A stretch of 49,961 nt of DNA from Planctomycetota bacterium (lineage in GTDB: Bacteria > Planctomycetota > UBA1135 > GCA-002686595): contig PKCK01000093.1 in the NCBI GenBank assembly GCA_002862085.1, positions 1 through 49,961 of the forward strand. The letters are read 5' to 3'. The position numbers were made by a program, and so were the translations under genes. Shown one piece after another: positions 1 to 8,519 of the stretch. Numbering within the stretch: the first letter of the stretch is position 1; each line of letters opens with the position of its first letter. The notes beneath the pieces are model-generated. The model saw only the letters and a list, made by a program, of their open reading frames with translations, made no database searches and was not told the origin of the DNA.

Positions 1-1
1 C

Positions 2-613
2 GTGCGCGGCGGGCAGGAGCTCGGTCGCTTCTGGTACGAGCAGGGCAAGCTCCGGCAGAAGATGAACACCTTCACCGACTTCATCGCCTGCGGTGAACAC
101 CTCGTCGCCGAGAAATACACGACCGAGGAGCAGCTCTTCGCCCTGGGCGGCAGCGCGGGCGGGCTCCTCATGGGCGCGGTCGCCAACATGCGTCCCGACC
201 TCTTCCGGGGGATCGTCGCGGCGGTCCCGTTCGTCGACGTCGTCACCACGATGCTCGATGACTCGATTCCGCTGACGACCTTCGAGTACGACGAGTGGGG
301 CAACCCGAGTGTCGAAGGCGACTATCGATACATGCTCTCGTACTCGCCCTACGACCAGGTGAGGCGACAGCGCTACCCGCACATGCTCGTGACCACCGGT
401 CTGCACGACAGTCAGGTGCAGTACTTCGAACCTGCGAAGTGGGTCGCCAAGCTTCGAGCCACCGCAGCGCCGGGTGGTCTGCTGCTCTTCGAGTGCGAGA
501 TGGAGGCCGGACACGGCGGAGTGTCCGGGCGCTACGCCTCGCTGCGCAAGTCCGCGAGGACCTACGCGTTCTTGCTCGGACTCGTGGAGCGCTCGGCCTC
601 CCCGATCCTCTGA
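2..613 (+). CDS. ptrB: Oligopeptidase B, C-terminal part (5' end outside window)
   Basis: This is the C-terminal 203 residues of a prolyl-oligopeptidase-family (S9A) serine peptidase that cleaves short peptides after basic residues. The alpha/beta-hydrolase catalytic triad is visible: Ser51 of the fragment in GGSAGG, Asp136 in GLHDSQVQY and His171 in AGHGG. The stretch DDSIPLTTFEYDEWGNP and the following SPYD segment are hallmarks of oligopeptidase B rather than of proline-specific relatives. The N-terminal beta-propeller lies upstream of the window, so the true start cannot be seen. The gene ends at a TGA at 611-613 and is followed by a non-coding gap. Family assignment rests on motif recognition; specificity for basic residues is inferred from the family. 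Confidence 0.93.
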   Translation: MRGGQELGRFWYEQGKLRQKMNTFTDFIACGEHLVAEKYTTEEQLFALGGSAGGLLMGAVANMRPDLFRGIVAAVPFVDVVTTMLDDSIPLTTFEYDEWGNPSVEGDYRYMLSYSPYDQVRRQRYPHMLVTTGLHDSQVQYFEPAKWVAKLRATAAPGGLLLFECEMEAGHGGVSGRYASLRKSARTYAFLLGLVERSASPIL

Positions 614-995
614 CCTGGGCGCCGGCCTCCGACGAGAGCGCCGACCGAGTTCAGCCAGCCAGTCGTCGGCCTCTCCAGCTGCGCGTCGTTCGAGCGATGC
701 CGACCGGCGGCGGCCACCTGACGGGAGAGTCCCGTGACGAAACAGCGCACGTCGCGCCGAGAGGGCATTGACGGCGCGTCAGCGCGGTGTCGGACAATAT
801 GTCTCGCGACGAGTCGTCATCCAGAAACGGAACGCTGACAACGAGCGGCCTCGGTTGGGGCGAGGACGTCTTGCGACGGCCGCTAGAGCGCGCGAAACTA
901 CGTGGCCTTGTCGCGCGCCCGCTCTCGAAGCGAGCGTCGCACGTCCTGGGTCGACGACACGTCAGCCCGTTTGTTCCGCATCCCCTCAAACGCCC
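614..995. other. Intergenic region, no gene seen
   Basis: These 382 bases between the ptrB fragment and the secreted-protein gene contain no open frame with convincing protein character. The only notable element is the promoter-like pair at 768-798, listed separately. Confidence 0.5.
768..798 (+). promoter_or_regulatory. Candidate sigma-70-type promoter
   Basis: TTGACG at 768-773 matches five of six bases of the -35 consensus. GACAAT at 793-798 matches four of six of the -10 consensus, with a 19-base spacer, slightly long. The AT-rich step stands out from very GC-rich surroundings. It would give a leader of roughly 190 bases for the secreted-protein gene starting at 996. Promoters of this lineage are poorly known, so this is tentative. 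Confidence 0.3.
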
Positions 996-2600
996 ATGCG
1001 AGCCCTCTCCACCCTCTTCGCCGCCGGACTCATCGCCGCCGCCGCGCCCGCTTCCGCGCAGACCGGTGCCGACGTGATCGTCGGTTCGATCCCGAACATC
1101 TCCAACTACGGTGCTTCAGGAGGGACGGCTGCTTACGCGCTCGGCACCACCTCGTGCAACGTGGGCACGGCCGAGCTCCTCTGGTTCGCCAACAGCAACC
1201 AGCACCCGGTGATCGGTCAGAACATCTACCGGATCGAGAACGGCCGCTTCGAGCAGATCGGCACGAGCTGGCTGAAGCACGGGTTCACCGCACTCCAGCA
1301 GAACCTCTGCGGTAGCTGCCAGTCCTCCGGCACGGGCTCGCGCCTCGGCGTCGGCTGCTCCGACCCCTACAGCTCGGGCCTCAACGGCTCTCAGGGCGGC
1401 CTCGGCCCGCGCTTCCAGGTCAACGCGTTCACGGGCGCGTTCCCCTACCCGTACTTCCAGCAGGGCCAGTCCGGCGACCGCATCTTCAAACGCATCCAGG
1501 TCGCGAACGAGGACGTCGATCCCTCGCTGCACCCGACCGCGACCTACTGGGGAGAGGCTCAGTACGTCGCCCCCGACGACGCGGCCGCTGGTAACGGCGT
1601 CAACAACAACTCCTACGTCCGTCTGAACCGTCCGGGCTCGACGACGCAAGGCGGATGGCGCCTCACGATCGGCGGTTCGACCGTCCGCGAGCTCGCCGCG
1701 ATCTACGCGTGGGAAGCGACCGACTCGAACGTCAACATCACGGAGATCAACGTCCCGAGCGAGGGACAGTTCGTGGCCGGCAGCAACGTCGTCGACAACG
1801 GCGACGGGACCTGGAACTACGAGTACGCGATCTTCAACAACAACAGCCACTTCTCGGGCCAGCGCTTCTCGATCGCGATCGGCGACTCCGCCGTCACCGA
1901 CATCGGCATGAGCTTCGCCCCGTACCACAGCGGCGAGCCGTACACGAACACCCCCTGGAGCGCCTCCGTCAACGGCGGCGTCATCACCTGGGAGACGCAG
2001 ACCGCGAGCCAGAACAGCAACGCGAACGCGCTGCGCTGGGGCTCCACCTACAGCTTCTGGTTCCGCTCGAGCGCCCCGCCCGCCACCCGCGTGGCCGAGC
2101 TCGGGCTCTTCCGCAGCGGCAACCCCGGTCCGCAGGCGTTCATGATCGACGGCCCGAACGGCCAGGGCGGCAACACCGTCTTCACCTCGAACTACTGCAA
2201 CGCGACCCTCAACTCGCAGCTGCTCATCGGCCAGATCGGCGCCAACAACATCGATCTGGACACGCGCACCTTCGACATCGAGGTCAGCAACCTCCCGCCG
2301 AACCAGTTCGGCATGGTGATCACCTCGCTGACCGACGGCTTCGTTCCGAACCCCGGCTTCAGCGCCGGCAACCTCTGCGTCGTCGGCAACATCGGCCGCA
2401 CCGTCGGGGGCATCTTCAACTCGGGCGGGACCGGCGCGACCTCGGTCGCGGTCGACATGGACATGGTTCCGTCCTCGACGAACTTCGTCTCCATCCTGGC
2501 TGGCGAGACCCGCTACTTCCAGGCGTGGCACCGGGACCTCACCGGCCTCGGCACCCCGACCTCCAACTACACGCTCGGGCTTCGCATGATCTTCCCCTGA
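996..2600 (+). CDS. Large secreted protein with planctomycete-type C-terminal module
   Basis: A 534-residue exported protein of unknown function. The ATG at 996 is preferred over upstream in-frame starts because it begins a clear Sec signal peptide (MRALSTLFAAGLIAAAAPASAQ, cleavage after ASA-Q). The mature protein is rich in Asn, Gly, Ser and Thr, with several cysteines (for example LCGSCQ), typical of extracellular beta-rich proteins. The last ~110 residues (NYCNA...NLCVVGNIGR...TRYFQAWHRD...SNYTLGL) follow a pattern I recognise from the C-terminus of many secreted proteins in large planctomycete genomes; that link is from memory. No catalytic motif is evident. A strong hairpin lies 39 bases after the stop. 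Confidence 0.8.
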   Translation: MRALSTLFAAGLIAAAAPASAQTGADVIVGSIPNISNYGASGGTAAYALGTTSCNVGTAELLWFANSNQHPVIGQNIYRIENGRFEQIGTSWLKHGFTALQQNLCGSCQSSGTGSRLGVGCSDPYSSGLNGSQGGLGPRFQVNAFTGAFPYPYFQQGQSGDRIFKRIQVANEDVDPSLHPTATYWGEAQYVAPDDAAAGNGVNNNSYVRLNRPGSTTQGGWRLTIGGSTVRELAAIYAWEATDSNVNITEINVPSEGQFVAGSNVVDNGDGTWNYEYAIFNNNSHFSGQRFSIAIGDSAVTDIGMSFAPYHSGEPYTNTPWSASVNGGVITWETQTASQNSNANALRWGSTYSFWFRSSAPPATRVAELGLFRSGNPGPQAFMIDGPNGQGGNTVFTSNYCNATLNSQLLIGQIGANNIDLDTRTFDIEVSNLPPNQFGMVITSLTDGFVPNPGFSAGNLCVVGNIGRTVGGIFNSGGTGATSVAVDMDMVPSSTNFVSILAGETRYFQAWHRDLTGLGTPTSNYTLGLRMIFP

Positions 2601-2638
2601 GCGGGGAGGATCGACGGGCCTTCGGGCCCCTCGAGGGC

Positions 2639-2676
2639 CAGGGGGCCCCGCCGGTGTCCACCGGCGGGGCCCCCTG
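2639..2676 (+). terminator. Strong GC hairpin, likely terminator of the secreted-protein gene
   Basis: An 18-bp perfectly paired stem (2639-2656 with 2659-2676, two-base apex) starts 39 bases after the TGA at 2600. There is no T-run, so it may act as a U-less terminator or an mRNA 3' stabiliser. A smaller gggcc/ggccc hairpin sits just upstream, around 2617-2631. Confidence 0.6.
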
Positions 2677-3559
2677 CCGTTCCGGGGCCATGAGCTCCGA
2701 CCACGGCGGCCCCTCGACCTCTGGAACGCAGCGCCAGCGAGTCTGCCGGCCGCCGCGCGGAGTCGTGACAGGACGCGGTGGGGAGACGGACCGGGCTCGA
2801 CACCGAGGCCGCAGGCGCCGAGGTCCGACGTCCGGCCGTCCGGGTCGGCGTCGAACTCCTCGCGGCCCCGCCGCGAGCGCTCCGGCCGCCGGCGCGACGC
2901 TGCCGGGCCGCGGCAGGGAGCTCCGAGCGACGCTGCTGACTCGACCGTCCTGTCGCGAGCTCCGTCCGCAGGAGTCCGAAGAAGCGATCAGGCAGAGCGC
3001 GCGAGACCGCGGCTGAGCACCCGTGCCAGGCCCTGCGGCTCGTGGAAACCGTCGGAGCCGCTGCGCCGAGGAGACGACGGACCCTCCCCCTCTCGAACGT
3101 GTGCGCCCCGCGGTGCAGCGGCGTACGCGCGTGACCGACCGCGGGTACCCACCTCGAATCGCAGCGCTGCTCCACGAGCTGCGCGTGGCCCGACCTGCCC
3201 CCGCGCCGGTCTCGGGAGCACTCCTGGGTCCGGGGCGCGCCCCGGGGCTCCACGAGCGGCGGGCTCGCCACGCCCCCCCCTCGGGCCGGCTCGGTCCTGG
3301 AAGACCCGGAGCCGCGGACAGGGGAGCCCTGTCGCTCCTCGCGCGGGCGGGCCGGTGCGCTCACGGAGCCGCAGGGCGGGCGGAGCAGCGGCTCGGTCAG
3401 CCGCCGCGTTCACTCCGCAGCCGTCGGAACGCGTCTCCCCCGACACGCCGGCTCGAACGGCGACGCGGACGACGACCGCGAGGATGCGCAGGGAGGAGGC
3501 CGTCGGAGCTCACGAGCACAGCGCCTGACGTGGGGAGCTGGACCGGGCGAGCAAGACGA
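2677..3559. other. Long intergenic stretch without a recognisable gene
   Basis: About 880 bases with very high GC. Open frames exist on both strands, but their translations are arginine-, alanine- and glycine-rich with no hydrophobic-core pattern, signal peptide or known motif, as expected of chance frames at this GC content. No tRNA-like fold or repeat was recognised. It is flanked by two strong hairpins, one for each neighbouring gene. Confidence 0.5.
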
Positions 3560-3592
3560 AGGCCCGGCCCCGCTTGCTGCGGGGCCGGGCCT
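3560..3592 (-). terminator. Strong GC hairpin, likely terminator of the selenoprotein gene
   Basis: A 14-bp perfect stem (3560-3573 with 3579-3592) around the loop TTGCT lies 31 bases past the final TGA (3624-3626) of the minus-strand gene. Its position supports that TGA as the real end of the coding region. Confidence 0.6.
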
Positions 3593-3623
3593 CGTGGTCA
3601 TCTCGAGGGATGACGTGAAGGGA

Positions 3624-4301
3624 TCAGAGGATGTACTTCTTGTCCTTCTTCAGATCGCCCTTCGCCTTCTGCTTGTGCTTCTTGAGCGCGGCGAGGATGG
3701 CCTTCTCGTCGAGCTTGGCCCCCTCTTTCTTCATGTGGAAGATGATCTCGGTGCCGACGAAGATGTCGGCGATGTCCTTCTTGCCGAGGGACTCCATCAA
3801 GGTCTCACGGACCTTGCCAGCGGTGTCGCTTCACGTGAGGCCCGGGCACTGCAGGACCCAGGCTTCCTTCGCGCGCTCGGAGTTCCGGCTCGTCAGCGAG
3901 TTGTAGGTGATCTTCCTCTTCTTCAGCTCTGCCTTCAGCGCTGACTCGTCCACCTTGGCGCCCTTCTTCAGGGTGAAGGTGGCACGAGTTCCACTCATGA
4001 AGATTCGATCGATGTCGTCGCCGATGGTCTTGTCGATGGCCGCACGGACCTTCTTGCCCGCGCTTCAGCCCTTGCCGGTGGCGTCGAGGGTCCAGACCGT
4101 GATCTTGTTGATCTTGGCGTCCTTCTTCTTGTCCTGGGCGTCCTTCTTGGCGCCTTCGTCGCCCTTGGCTTTTTCGCCTTGGGCGTCCTTCTGCGCCTGC
4201 GCGTCCAGGGACGTGCAGGGGTTGGTTGCGGTGTTCGCCTCCGCGTTCGCCGTGAGGGCGAGGCCGCCGAGGAGCGCACCGAGAATGAGTGTGCGTGCCA
4301 T
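3624..4301 (-). CDS. Exported selenoprotein with two HMA-like repeats, one Sec in each
   Basis: Read through two in-frame TGAs, this frame gives a 225-residue protein: Sec signal peptide (MARTLILGALLGGLALTANA), Lys/Asp/Ala-rich linker to about residue 64, then two tandem repeats. Repeat 1 has ITVWTLDATGKG-U79-SAGKKVRAAI; repeat 2 has EAWVLQCPGLT-U157-SDTAGKVRETL. The two UGAs are exactly 78 codons apart and fall at the same repeat position. Downstream parts also align (GAKVDESALKAELKK with GAKLDEKAILAALKK). The beta-alpha-beta-beta-alpha order resembles heavy-metal-associated domains, with U at the first Cys of GMTCxxC (GKGU, GLTU) and no second Cys. Start is the ATG at 4299-4301. Metal or redox function is inferred. 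A twice-broken pseudogene is the alternative, made unlikely by conservation after each UGA. Confidence 0.8.
3831..3833 (-). other. In-frame UGA, proposed selenocysteine codon 157
   Basis: The second in-frame TGA of the HMA-repeat gene, at residue 157 in GLT-U-SDT. It is followed by AGCG, as is the first UGA. The downstream mRNA carries AAGGTCCGTG, also found after UGA 1. Only weak local stems are visible here, for example ACC/GGU around an eight-base loop. Confidence 0.7.
4042..4063 (-). promoter_or_regulatory. Candidate bacterial SECIS hairpin after UGA 1
   Basis: One base after the UGA at 4065-4067, the mRNA can form a 6-bp stem, GCGCGG pairing with CCGUGC (one G-U pair), around the loop GCAAGAAGGU. 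Bacterial SECIS elements are short hairpins just downstream of UGA with a G/GU in the apical loop that binds SelB; here the GU lies 16-17 bases after the UGA. The short stem and hand folding make this tentative. Confidence 0.4.
4065..4067 (-). other. In-frame UGA, proposed selenocysteine codon 79
   Basis: The first in-frame TGA of the HMA-repeat gene, at residue 79 in GKG-U-SAG. The frame before it carries the signal peptide and linker, and the frame after it continues a repeat that is duplicated downstream. Confidence 0.75.
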
Positions 4302-4654
4302 TTGAGTTCGAGTGGAAGTGGGTGGGGACGCGCGCGACCAGTACGGCCGTGGCCCCGTGCCTATCTTCGTCTGAAACGGCCCGGCGGTCGCTGCTGTTTG
4401 CAGGTCCCTGACGGACCGGGCCCCCCGCTGGCGCCTCCGGCGCCCATCAAGGCGCGCTTTTCGACCGGGAAAACCCCTCTCGGGCGCGCTCAGAGGGCCC
4501 TGGACCGCAGCCGCGAGCCGGATGGGTCCAGCGGGCAGCATTCTTCAAGAAAGTGGCATTAGCGGTCGATGAAGGGGAATCAGCAGCCCTCTGAACGCCC
4601 CCCGTCTCCGCCCGACAAGCCCCGCGTGACTCGCACCTCCCCGCCGACACGACC
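4302..4654. other. Divergent intergenic region
   Basis: These 353 bases separate the minus-strand selenoprotein gene from plus-strand ppsA and must hold both promoters. No convincing -35/-10 pair, riboswitch or tRNA was recognised. Specifically, there is no selC-like tRNA fold here despite the neighbouring selenoprotein. Confidence 0.5.
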
Positions 4655-7336
4655 ATGACCGACCGCGAAGACAGACTTCTCCTCTGGTTCTCGGAAGTGG
4701 GCAGGGACGACGCCGATCTCGTCGGCGGCAAGGGCGCCTCCCTCGGCGAGCTCTACCGCGAGCTCATCCCGCAGGGAGTCCGCGTCCCCAACGGGTTCAC
4801 CGCGACCGCGCGCGCTTACCGGAACTTCCTCGCGGCTCCGCTTCCCGAGGAGACCTGGCTCGAGGTCCCCGAGGCCGACGGCCTGCCCGGGCTCAAGGCC
4901 AAGGTCATGGGCAGCGCGAGGACCCTGCGCGCCGCGCTCGAGACCTGCTTCGAGGGGGCGCATCCCGAGGACCATCTGGAGATGCACGCGCGGACCAAGT
5001 TCGCGCGCGACGTCGTGGTCAACGCGCCGGTCCCGGCGGACGTGGACGCGGCCTTGCGCGCAGGCTACCGCGAGCTCTGCGCCGAGTACGGAGGAGAGGT
5101 CGACGTCGCCGTGCGCTCGTCGGCGACGGTCGAGGACTCCGAGGAGGCCAGCTTCGCAGGCCAGTGCGAGAGCTACCTCAACGTCCACGGTGAGGACTCC
5201 GTCGTCCTGCACTGGAAACACTGCTGCGCCAGCCTCTTCACCGAGCGCGCCGTCTCGTACCAGGTCGCCAAGGAGCTCGACCCCCTCGATGCATCCCTCG
5301 CGGTCGTCGTCATGAAGATGGTCCGCAGCGATCTCGCGGCGTCAGGGGTCATGTTCACCCTCGATCCCGACTCCGGCCACCGCGGCGTGATCCACATCTC
5401 GTCCAGCTATGGCCTCGGGGAGCTCGTGGTCCAGGGCAGCGTCTCGCCCGATCACTTCACGGTGTGGAAAGAAGGCCTGCGTAGCGGCTACTCCGCCATC
5501 GTCCACCGGCACCTCGGCGCCAAGGACGTCCACATGGTCTACGCCAGCCAGGGCGGGACGAGCACCGAGAGCATCGACACCTCCAGCGCGCGCCGTCGAC
5601 AGTGGTCCCTGACGCGCGAGGAGATCAGCGAGCTCGCGCGTATGGCGCTGAAGATCGAGGACCACTACGGCCAGCCCATGGACATCGAGTGGGCCAAGGA
5701 CGGCCGCAGCCAGGATCTCTTCGTGGTCCAGGCGCGGCCGGAGACGGTCCACGCGCGCTCGAAGCCGAGCGAGATCGTGCGCTACTCCCTGCCGAAAGGC
5801 CTCGCGCGGCAGCTCGCTGCGGACGGCCGCGTCCTGGCCGAAGGCCAGGCGGTGGGCACGCGCATCGGATCCGGACGCGTACGGCTCTACAAGAGCTACG
5901 AGGAGGTCATCCTGAAGAAGCGCGCACTGCGCGAACGGATCGCCGCCGGCGAGACCCTCGACTCCATCCCGTCCGAGGAGCGCGTCTTCGACGCCGGGGA
6001 CGTGCTCGTCACCGAGATGACCACGCCCGACTGGGAACCCCTCATGAAGGACGCCTCCCTGATCATCACGGAGAAGGGCGGACGCACCTCGCACGCGGCG
6101 ATCATCGCGCGCGAGTTCGGTATCCCGGCCATCGTCGGCTGTGAGGACGCCACCAGGAAGCTCGAGCCCCTCGCGCCGGTGACCGGCACGTGCGCGGAGG
6201 GAGACATCGCTCTCGTCTTCGACGGTATCCACCCCTTCGGGATCGAGCGCACGGAGATCGACGCGTCCGTCGAGCTCGAGACCAAGATCAAGCTGAACGT
6301 CGGCTTCCCCGCGAAGGCGCTGGAGGACAGTCAGCTCCCGGTCGACGGCGTGGGACTCGCGCGGCTCGAGTTCATCCTCACGGCCGAGGTCGGGGTTCAT
6401 CCGCTCGCCCTCCTCTATCGGGAGGAGCTGCAGGACTTCCTCGAGCGCGGCGCTCTCGCGCCTGAACTCGAGCGCTTCCGCGAGGCGATCGAGGCCGAGT
6501 CCGAGGAAGAGCTGCGCGGGATGCTCGGCGCCATCGACCGCCGCACCGCCGCCTACGCGGACAAGCGCCAGTTCTTCGTGGACCGCGTGATGGAGGGTGT
6601 CGGGCTGATCTGCGCCGCGTTCCACCCGCGTCCGGTCCTGGTGCGTCTCTCGGACCTCAAGTCCAACGAGTACCGCGAGCTGCTCGGCGGGCGCATCTTC
6701 GAGCCCGTCGAGGAGAATCCGATGATCGCGTGGCGGGGAGCCAGCCGTTACGTGGACCCCGACTTCCTGCCCGCCTTCGAGATGGAGTGCGACGCCCTCC
6801 GTTTCGTGAAGCGGCGCCTCGGCCTCGACAACCTCGAACTCATGGTCCCCTTCTGCCGGACCCCCGAGGAGGGCGCCGTCGTCCAGCAGCTCCTCTCCGA
6901 CCGCGGACTGGGACCGGAGGCGGGGGTGAAGCTGTTCTTGATGATCGAGCTGCCCAGCAACGTCATCGAGGCCGACCGCTTCATCGACTCCATGGCGCTC
7001 GACGGCGGCTCGATCGGCTCGAACGATCTGGTCCAGACCGTCTACGCCGTCAGCCGCGACGACCTCGAGGGGTACCGCCACCCGGTCGACGCGCGCTCGC
7101 CCGCGGTGAAGTCCATGATCCGCGAGGCCGTGACCCGCTTCACCTCGCGGGGTCTGGAGATCGGGATCTGCGGCCAGGCGCCGAGCGACCACCCGGAGGA
7201 GGTGCCCCCGTTCCTCGTGGACTGCGGGATCAGCTCGATCTCGGTGACGCCGGACACCGCCCTCCAGGCGCGCGTCGCGGTCGCTCGGGCCGAGGCGGCT
7301 CGCCGCGGCGACCCGGACGTCAGCGAGGTCGCTTGA
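4655..7336 (+). CDS. ppsA: Phosphoenolpyruvate synthase
   Basis: Pyruvate, water dikinase (893 residues) converts pyruvate and ATP to PEP, AMP and phosphate, a cytosolic gluconeogenic step. Domain order fits the family: N-terminal nucleotide-binding domain beginning DADLVGGKGASLGE, the swivelling phosphohistidine domain with GGRTSHAAIIARE (catalytic His480), and the C-terminal PEP/pyruvate TIM barrel with IGSNDLVQ and GICGQAPSDHPE (active-site Cys839). It is about 100 residues longer than the 792-residue E. coli enzyme. GICGQAPSDH identifies PEP synthase rather than pyruvate phosphate dikinase or PTS enzyme I. The start ATG has no obvious Shine-Dalgarno sequence. It converges on the htrA-like gene downstream; a 14-base palindrome (7337-7350) directly follows the stop. 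Confidence 0.93.
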   Translation: MTDREDRLLLWFSEVGRDDADLVGGKGASLGELYRELIPQGVRVPNGFTATARAYRNFLAAPLPEETWLEVPEADGLPGLKAKVMGSARTLRAALETCFEGAHPEDHLEMHARTKFARDVVVNAPVPADVDAALRAGYRELCAEYGGEVDVAVRSSATVEDSEEASFAGQCESYLNVHGEDSVVLHWKHCCASLFTERAVSYQVAKELDPLDASLAVVVMKMVRSDLAASGVMFTLDPDSGHRGVIHISSSYGLGELVVQGSVSPDHFTVWKEGLRSGYSAIVHRHLGAKDVHMVYASQGGTSTESIDTSSARRRQWSLTREEISELARMALKIEDHYGQPMDIEWAKDGRSQDLFVVQARPETVHARSKPSEIVRYSLPKGLARQLAADGRVLAEGQAVGTRIGSGRVRLYKSYEEVILKKRALRERIAAGETLDSIPSEERVFDAGDVLVTEMTTPDWEPLMKDASLIITEKGGRTSHAAIIAREFGIPAIVGCEDATRKLEPLAPVTGTCAEGDIALVFDGIHPFGIERTEIDASVELETKIKLNVGFPAKALEDSQLPVDGVGLARLEFILTAEVGVHPLALLYREELQDFLERGALAPELERFREAIEAESEEELRGMLGAIDRRTAAYADKRQFFVDRVMEGVGLICAAFHPRPVLVRLSDLKSNEYRELLGGRIFEPVEENPMIAWRGASRYVDPDFLPAFEMECDALRFVKRRLGLDNLELMVPFCRTPEEGAVVQQLLSDRGLGPEAGVKLFLMIELPSNVIEADRFIDSMALDGGSIGSNDLVQTVYAVSRDDLEGYRHPVDARSPAVKSMIREAVTRFTSRGLEIGICGQAPSDHPEEVPPFLVDCGISSISVTPDTALQARVAVARAEAARRGDPDVSEVA

Positions 7337-7400
7337 CCCCGGCGCCGGGGGCCCTGCGCGGCGCGCACGCCGCCCGCGGCTCCTCGACCGCGGCTCTCGC

Positions 7401-8519
7401 TCAGCGGTCGCTGGAGGGGTTCGGCCTCTCGGCGAGCTCGAGCTTCACGTTCCGTCGTTCGCGGCCGCGCACGAGCGAGAGCTCGACGACCGTTCCCGGA
7501 CGAAGCCTGGCGATCGACGCCATGAACGCGCGCAGGGAGCCGACCGGCTCGCCGTCGAGCGCATCGATGATCTCGCCGCTCTCGACGCCTGCCGCGGAGG
7601 CGGGGGTGCCCGGTTCGGCGCGTGCGACCACGACGCGGCTCGCGCCGCGATAGCCGCGCGCGCTCGCGTACTCGTCGCTGACCTCGTTGAGCTGGACCCC
7701 CATGTAGCCCCGTGTCACGCGGCCGGAGGCGGCGAGCTCGGTCACGACGTCGTCCACCATCCGGGCGGGAATCGCGAAGCCGATGCCCTGCCCACCCGCA
7801 GCTGGGTTGGCCACGGCCGTGTTGATCCCGATCACGCGCCCCTCCAGGTCCACGAGCGGGCCACCGCTGTTCCCAGGATTGATGGCCGCGTCCGTCTGGA
7901 TGAAGTCCTCGTAGGCGGCGATCGATGCGCTGCGGCCGCGGCCGCTCACGATTCCGGCGGTGACGGCATGGTCGAGGCCGAGAGGATTGCCGATCGCCAG
8001 CACCCACTCGCCCACGCGGGCCTCCTCGTCCGCGCGCAGCGGCGCCGAGACCAGGCCGTCCGCCTCGATCCGGAGGACGGCGAGATCCGTGTCCACGTCG
8101 AGGCCCACGACCTGTGCGTCCTCCGCGCGGCCGTCGACGAGACTGACGCGCACGCGCGACGCCCTGCGAACGACGTGGGCGTTCGTGGCGATCAACCCGT
8201 CCTCGGAGAGGATGACTCCGGAGCCCTGGCCGAGGGGCCGCTCCATGCCGCCAGCGGCCGCGAAGGCCTCGATGCGCACGACCGCGGGTGCAACGCGCGC
8301 CGCGACGTCCACGTAGGACTCGGAGAGGCTGCGCGCCACCTCCCCCGGCTGGAGGCGCGCTTCGTCCTCCAGGCCCGGGGCGCGGAGCCCGGCGCCCACC
8401 GCGAGCCCGATACCGACCGCCGTCCCCAGCAGGCCGAGTCCGGTCCGGGCGAGCAGCGACGCGGGCTGCACGAGGCCGGGAGAGCCGGCGCGGTGGAAGA
8501 ACGAGCGGTTTCTGTTCAT
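7401..8519 (-). CDS. HtrA/DegP-type serine protease with PDZ domain
   Basis: A 372-residue envelope protease of the S1C (HtrA/Deg) family, thought to degrade or refold damaged proteins outside the cytoplasm. An N-terminal hydrophobic segment (residues ~27-48) serves as anchor or signal. The trypsin-like triad is complete: His115 in ATNAHVV, Asp145 in DVDTDLAVLR and Ser218 in INPGNSGGPL. One C-terminal PDZ domain follows (about 265-365, from RGYMGVQL to VELSLVRGRER), as in DegS or single-PDZ DegQ-like proteins. The ATG at 8517-8519 was preferred to an upstream start at 8579 because it places the membrane segment near the N-terminus. About 295 bases of apparently empty sequence separate it from the next minus-strand gene. 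Confidence 0.92.
   Translation of the reverse strand: MNRNRSFFHRAGSPGLVQPASLLARTGLGLLGTAVGIGLAVGAGLRAPGLEDEARLQPGEVARSLSESYVDVAARVAPAVVRIEAFAAAGGMERPLGQGSGVILSEDGLIATNAHVVRRASRVRVSLVDGRAEDAQVVGLDVDTDLAVLRIEADGLVSAPLRADEEARVGEWVLAIGNPLGLDHAVTAGIVSGRGRSASIAAYEDFIQTDAAINPGNSGGPLVDLEGRVIGINTAVANPAAGGQGIGFAIPARMVDDVVTELAASGRVTRGYMGVQLNEVSDEYASARGYRGASRVVVARAEPGTPASAAGVESGEIIDALDGEPVGSLRAFMASIARLRPGTVVELSLVRGRERRNVKLELAERPNPSSDR

Noticed and set aside
1116..2531. Long open frame on the minus strand opposite the secreted-protein gene
   Set aside because: Its translation is Arg/Val/Asp-rich with no domain pattern, whereas the plus strand has a signal peptide and a recognisable C-terminal module. It is an antisense shadow of high GC content.
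2567..3613. Overlapping open frames on both strands in the 2.6-3.6 kb gap
   Set aside because: Arg/Gly/Ala-rich translations with no hydrophobic segments, start context or motifs. Several mutually overlapping frames are equally long, as expected by chance.
3624..4301. Two-frameshift or pseudogene explanation for the interrupted HMA-repeat gene
   Set aside because: All parts lie in a single frame with only TGA interrupting, and both TGAs sit at equivalent repeat positions. Decay would also give TAG, TAA or shifts, and would not preserve the downstream repeat.
5342..7192. 616-codon open frame antisense to ppsA
   Set aside because: Low-complexity Arg/Asp/Leu/Gly composition, fully inside a gene with intact catalytic motifs on the other strand.
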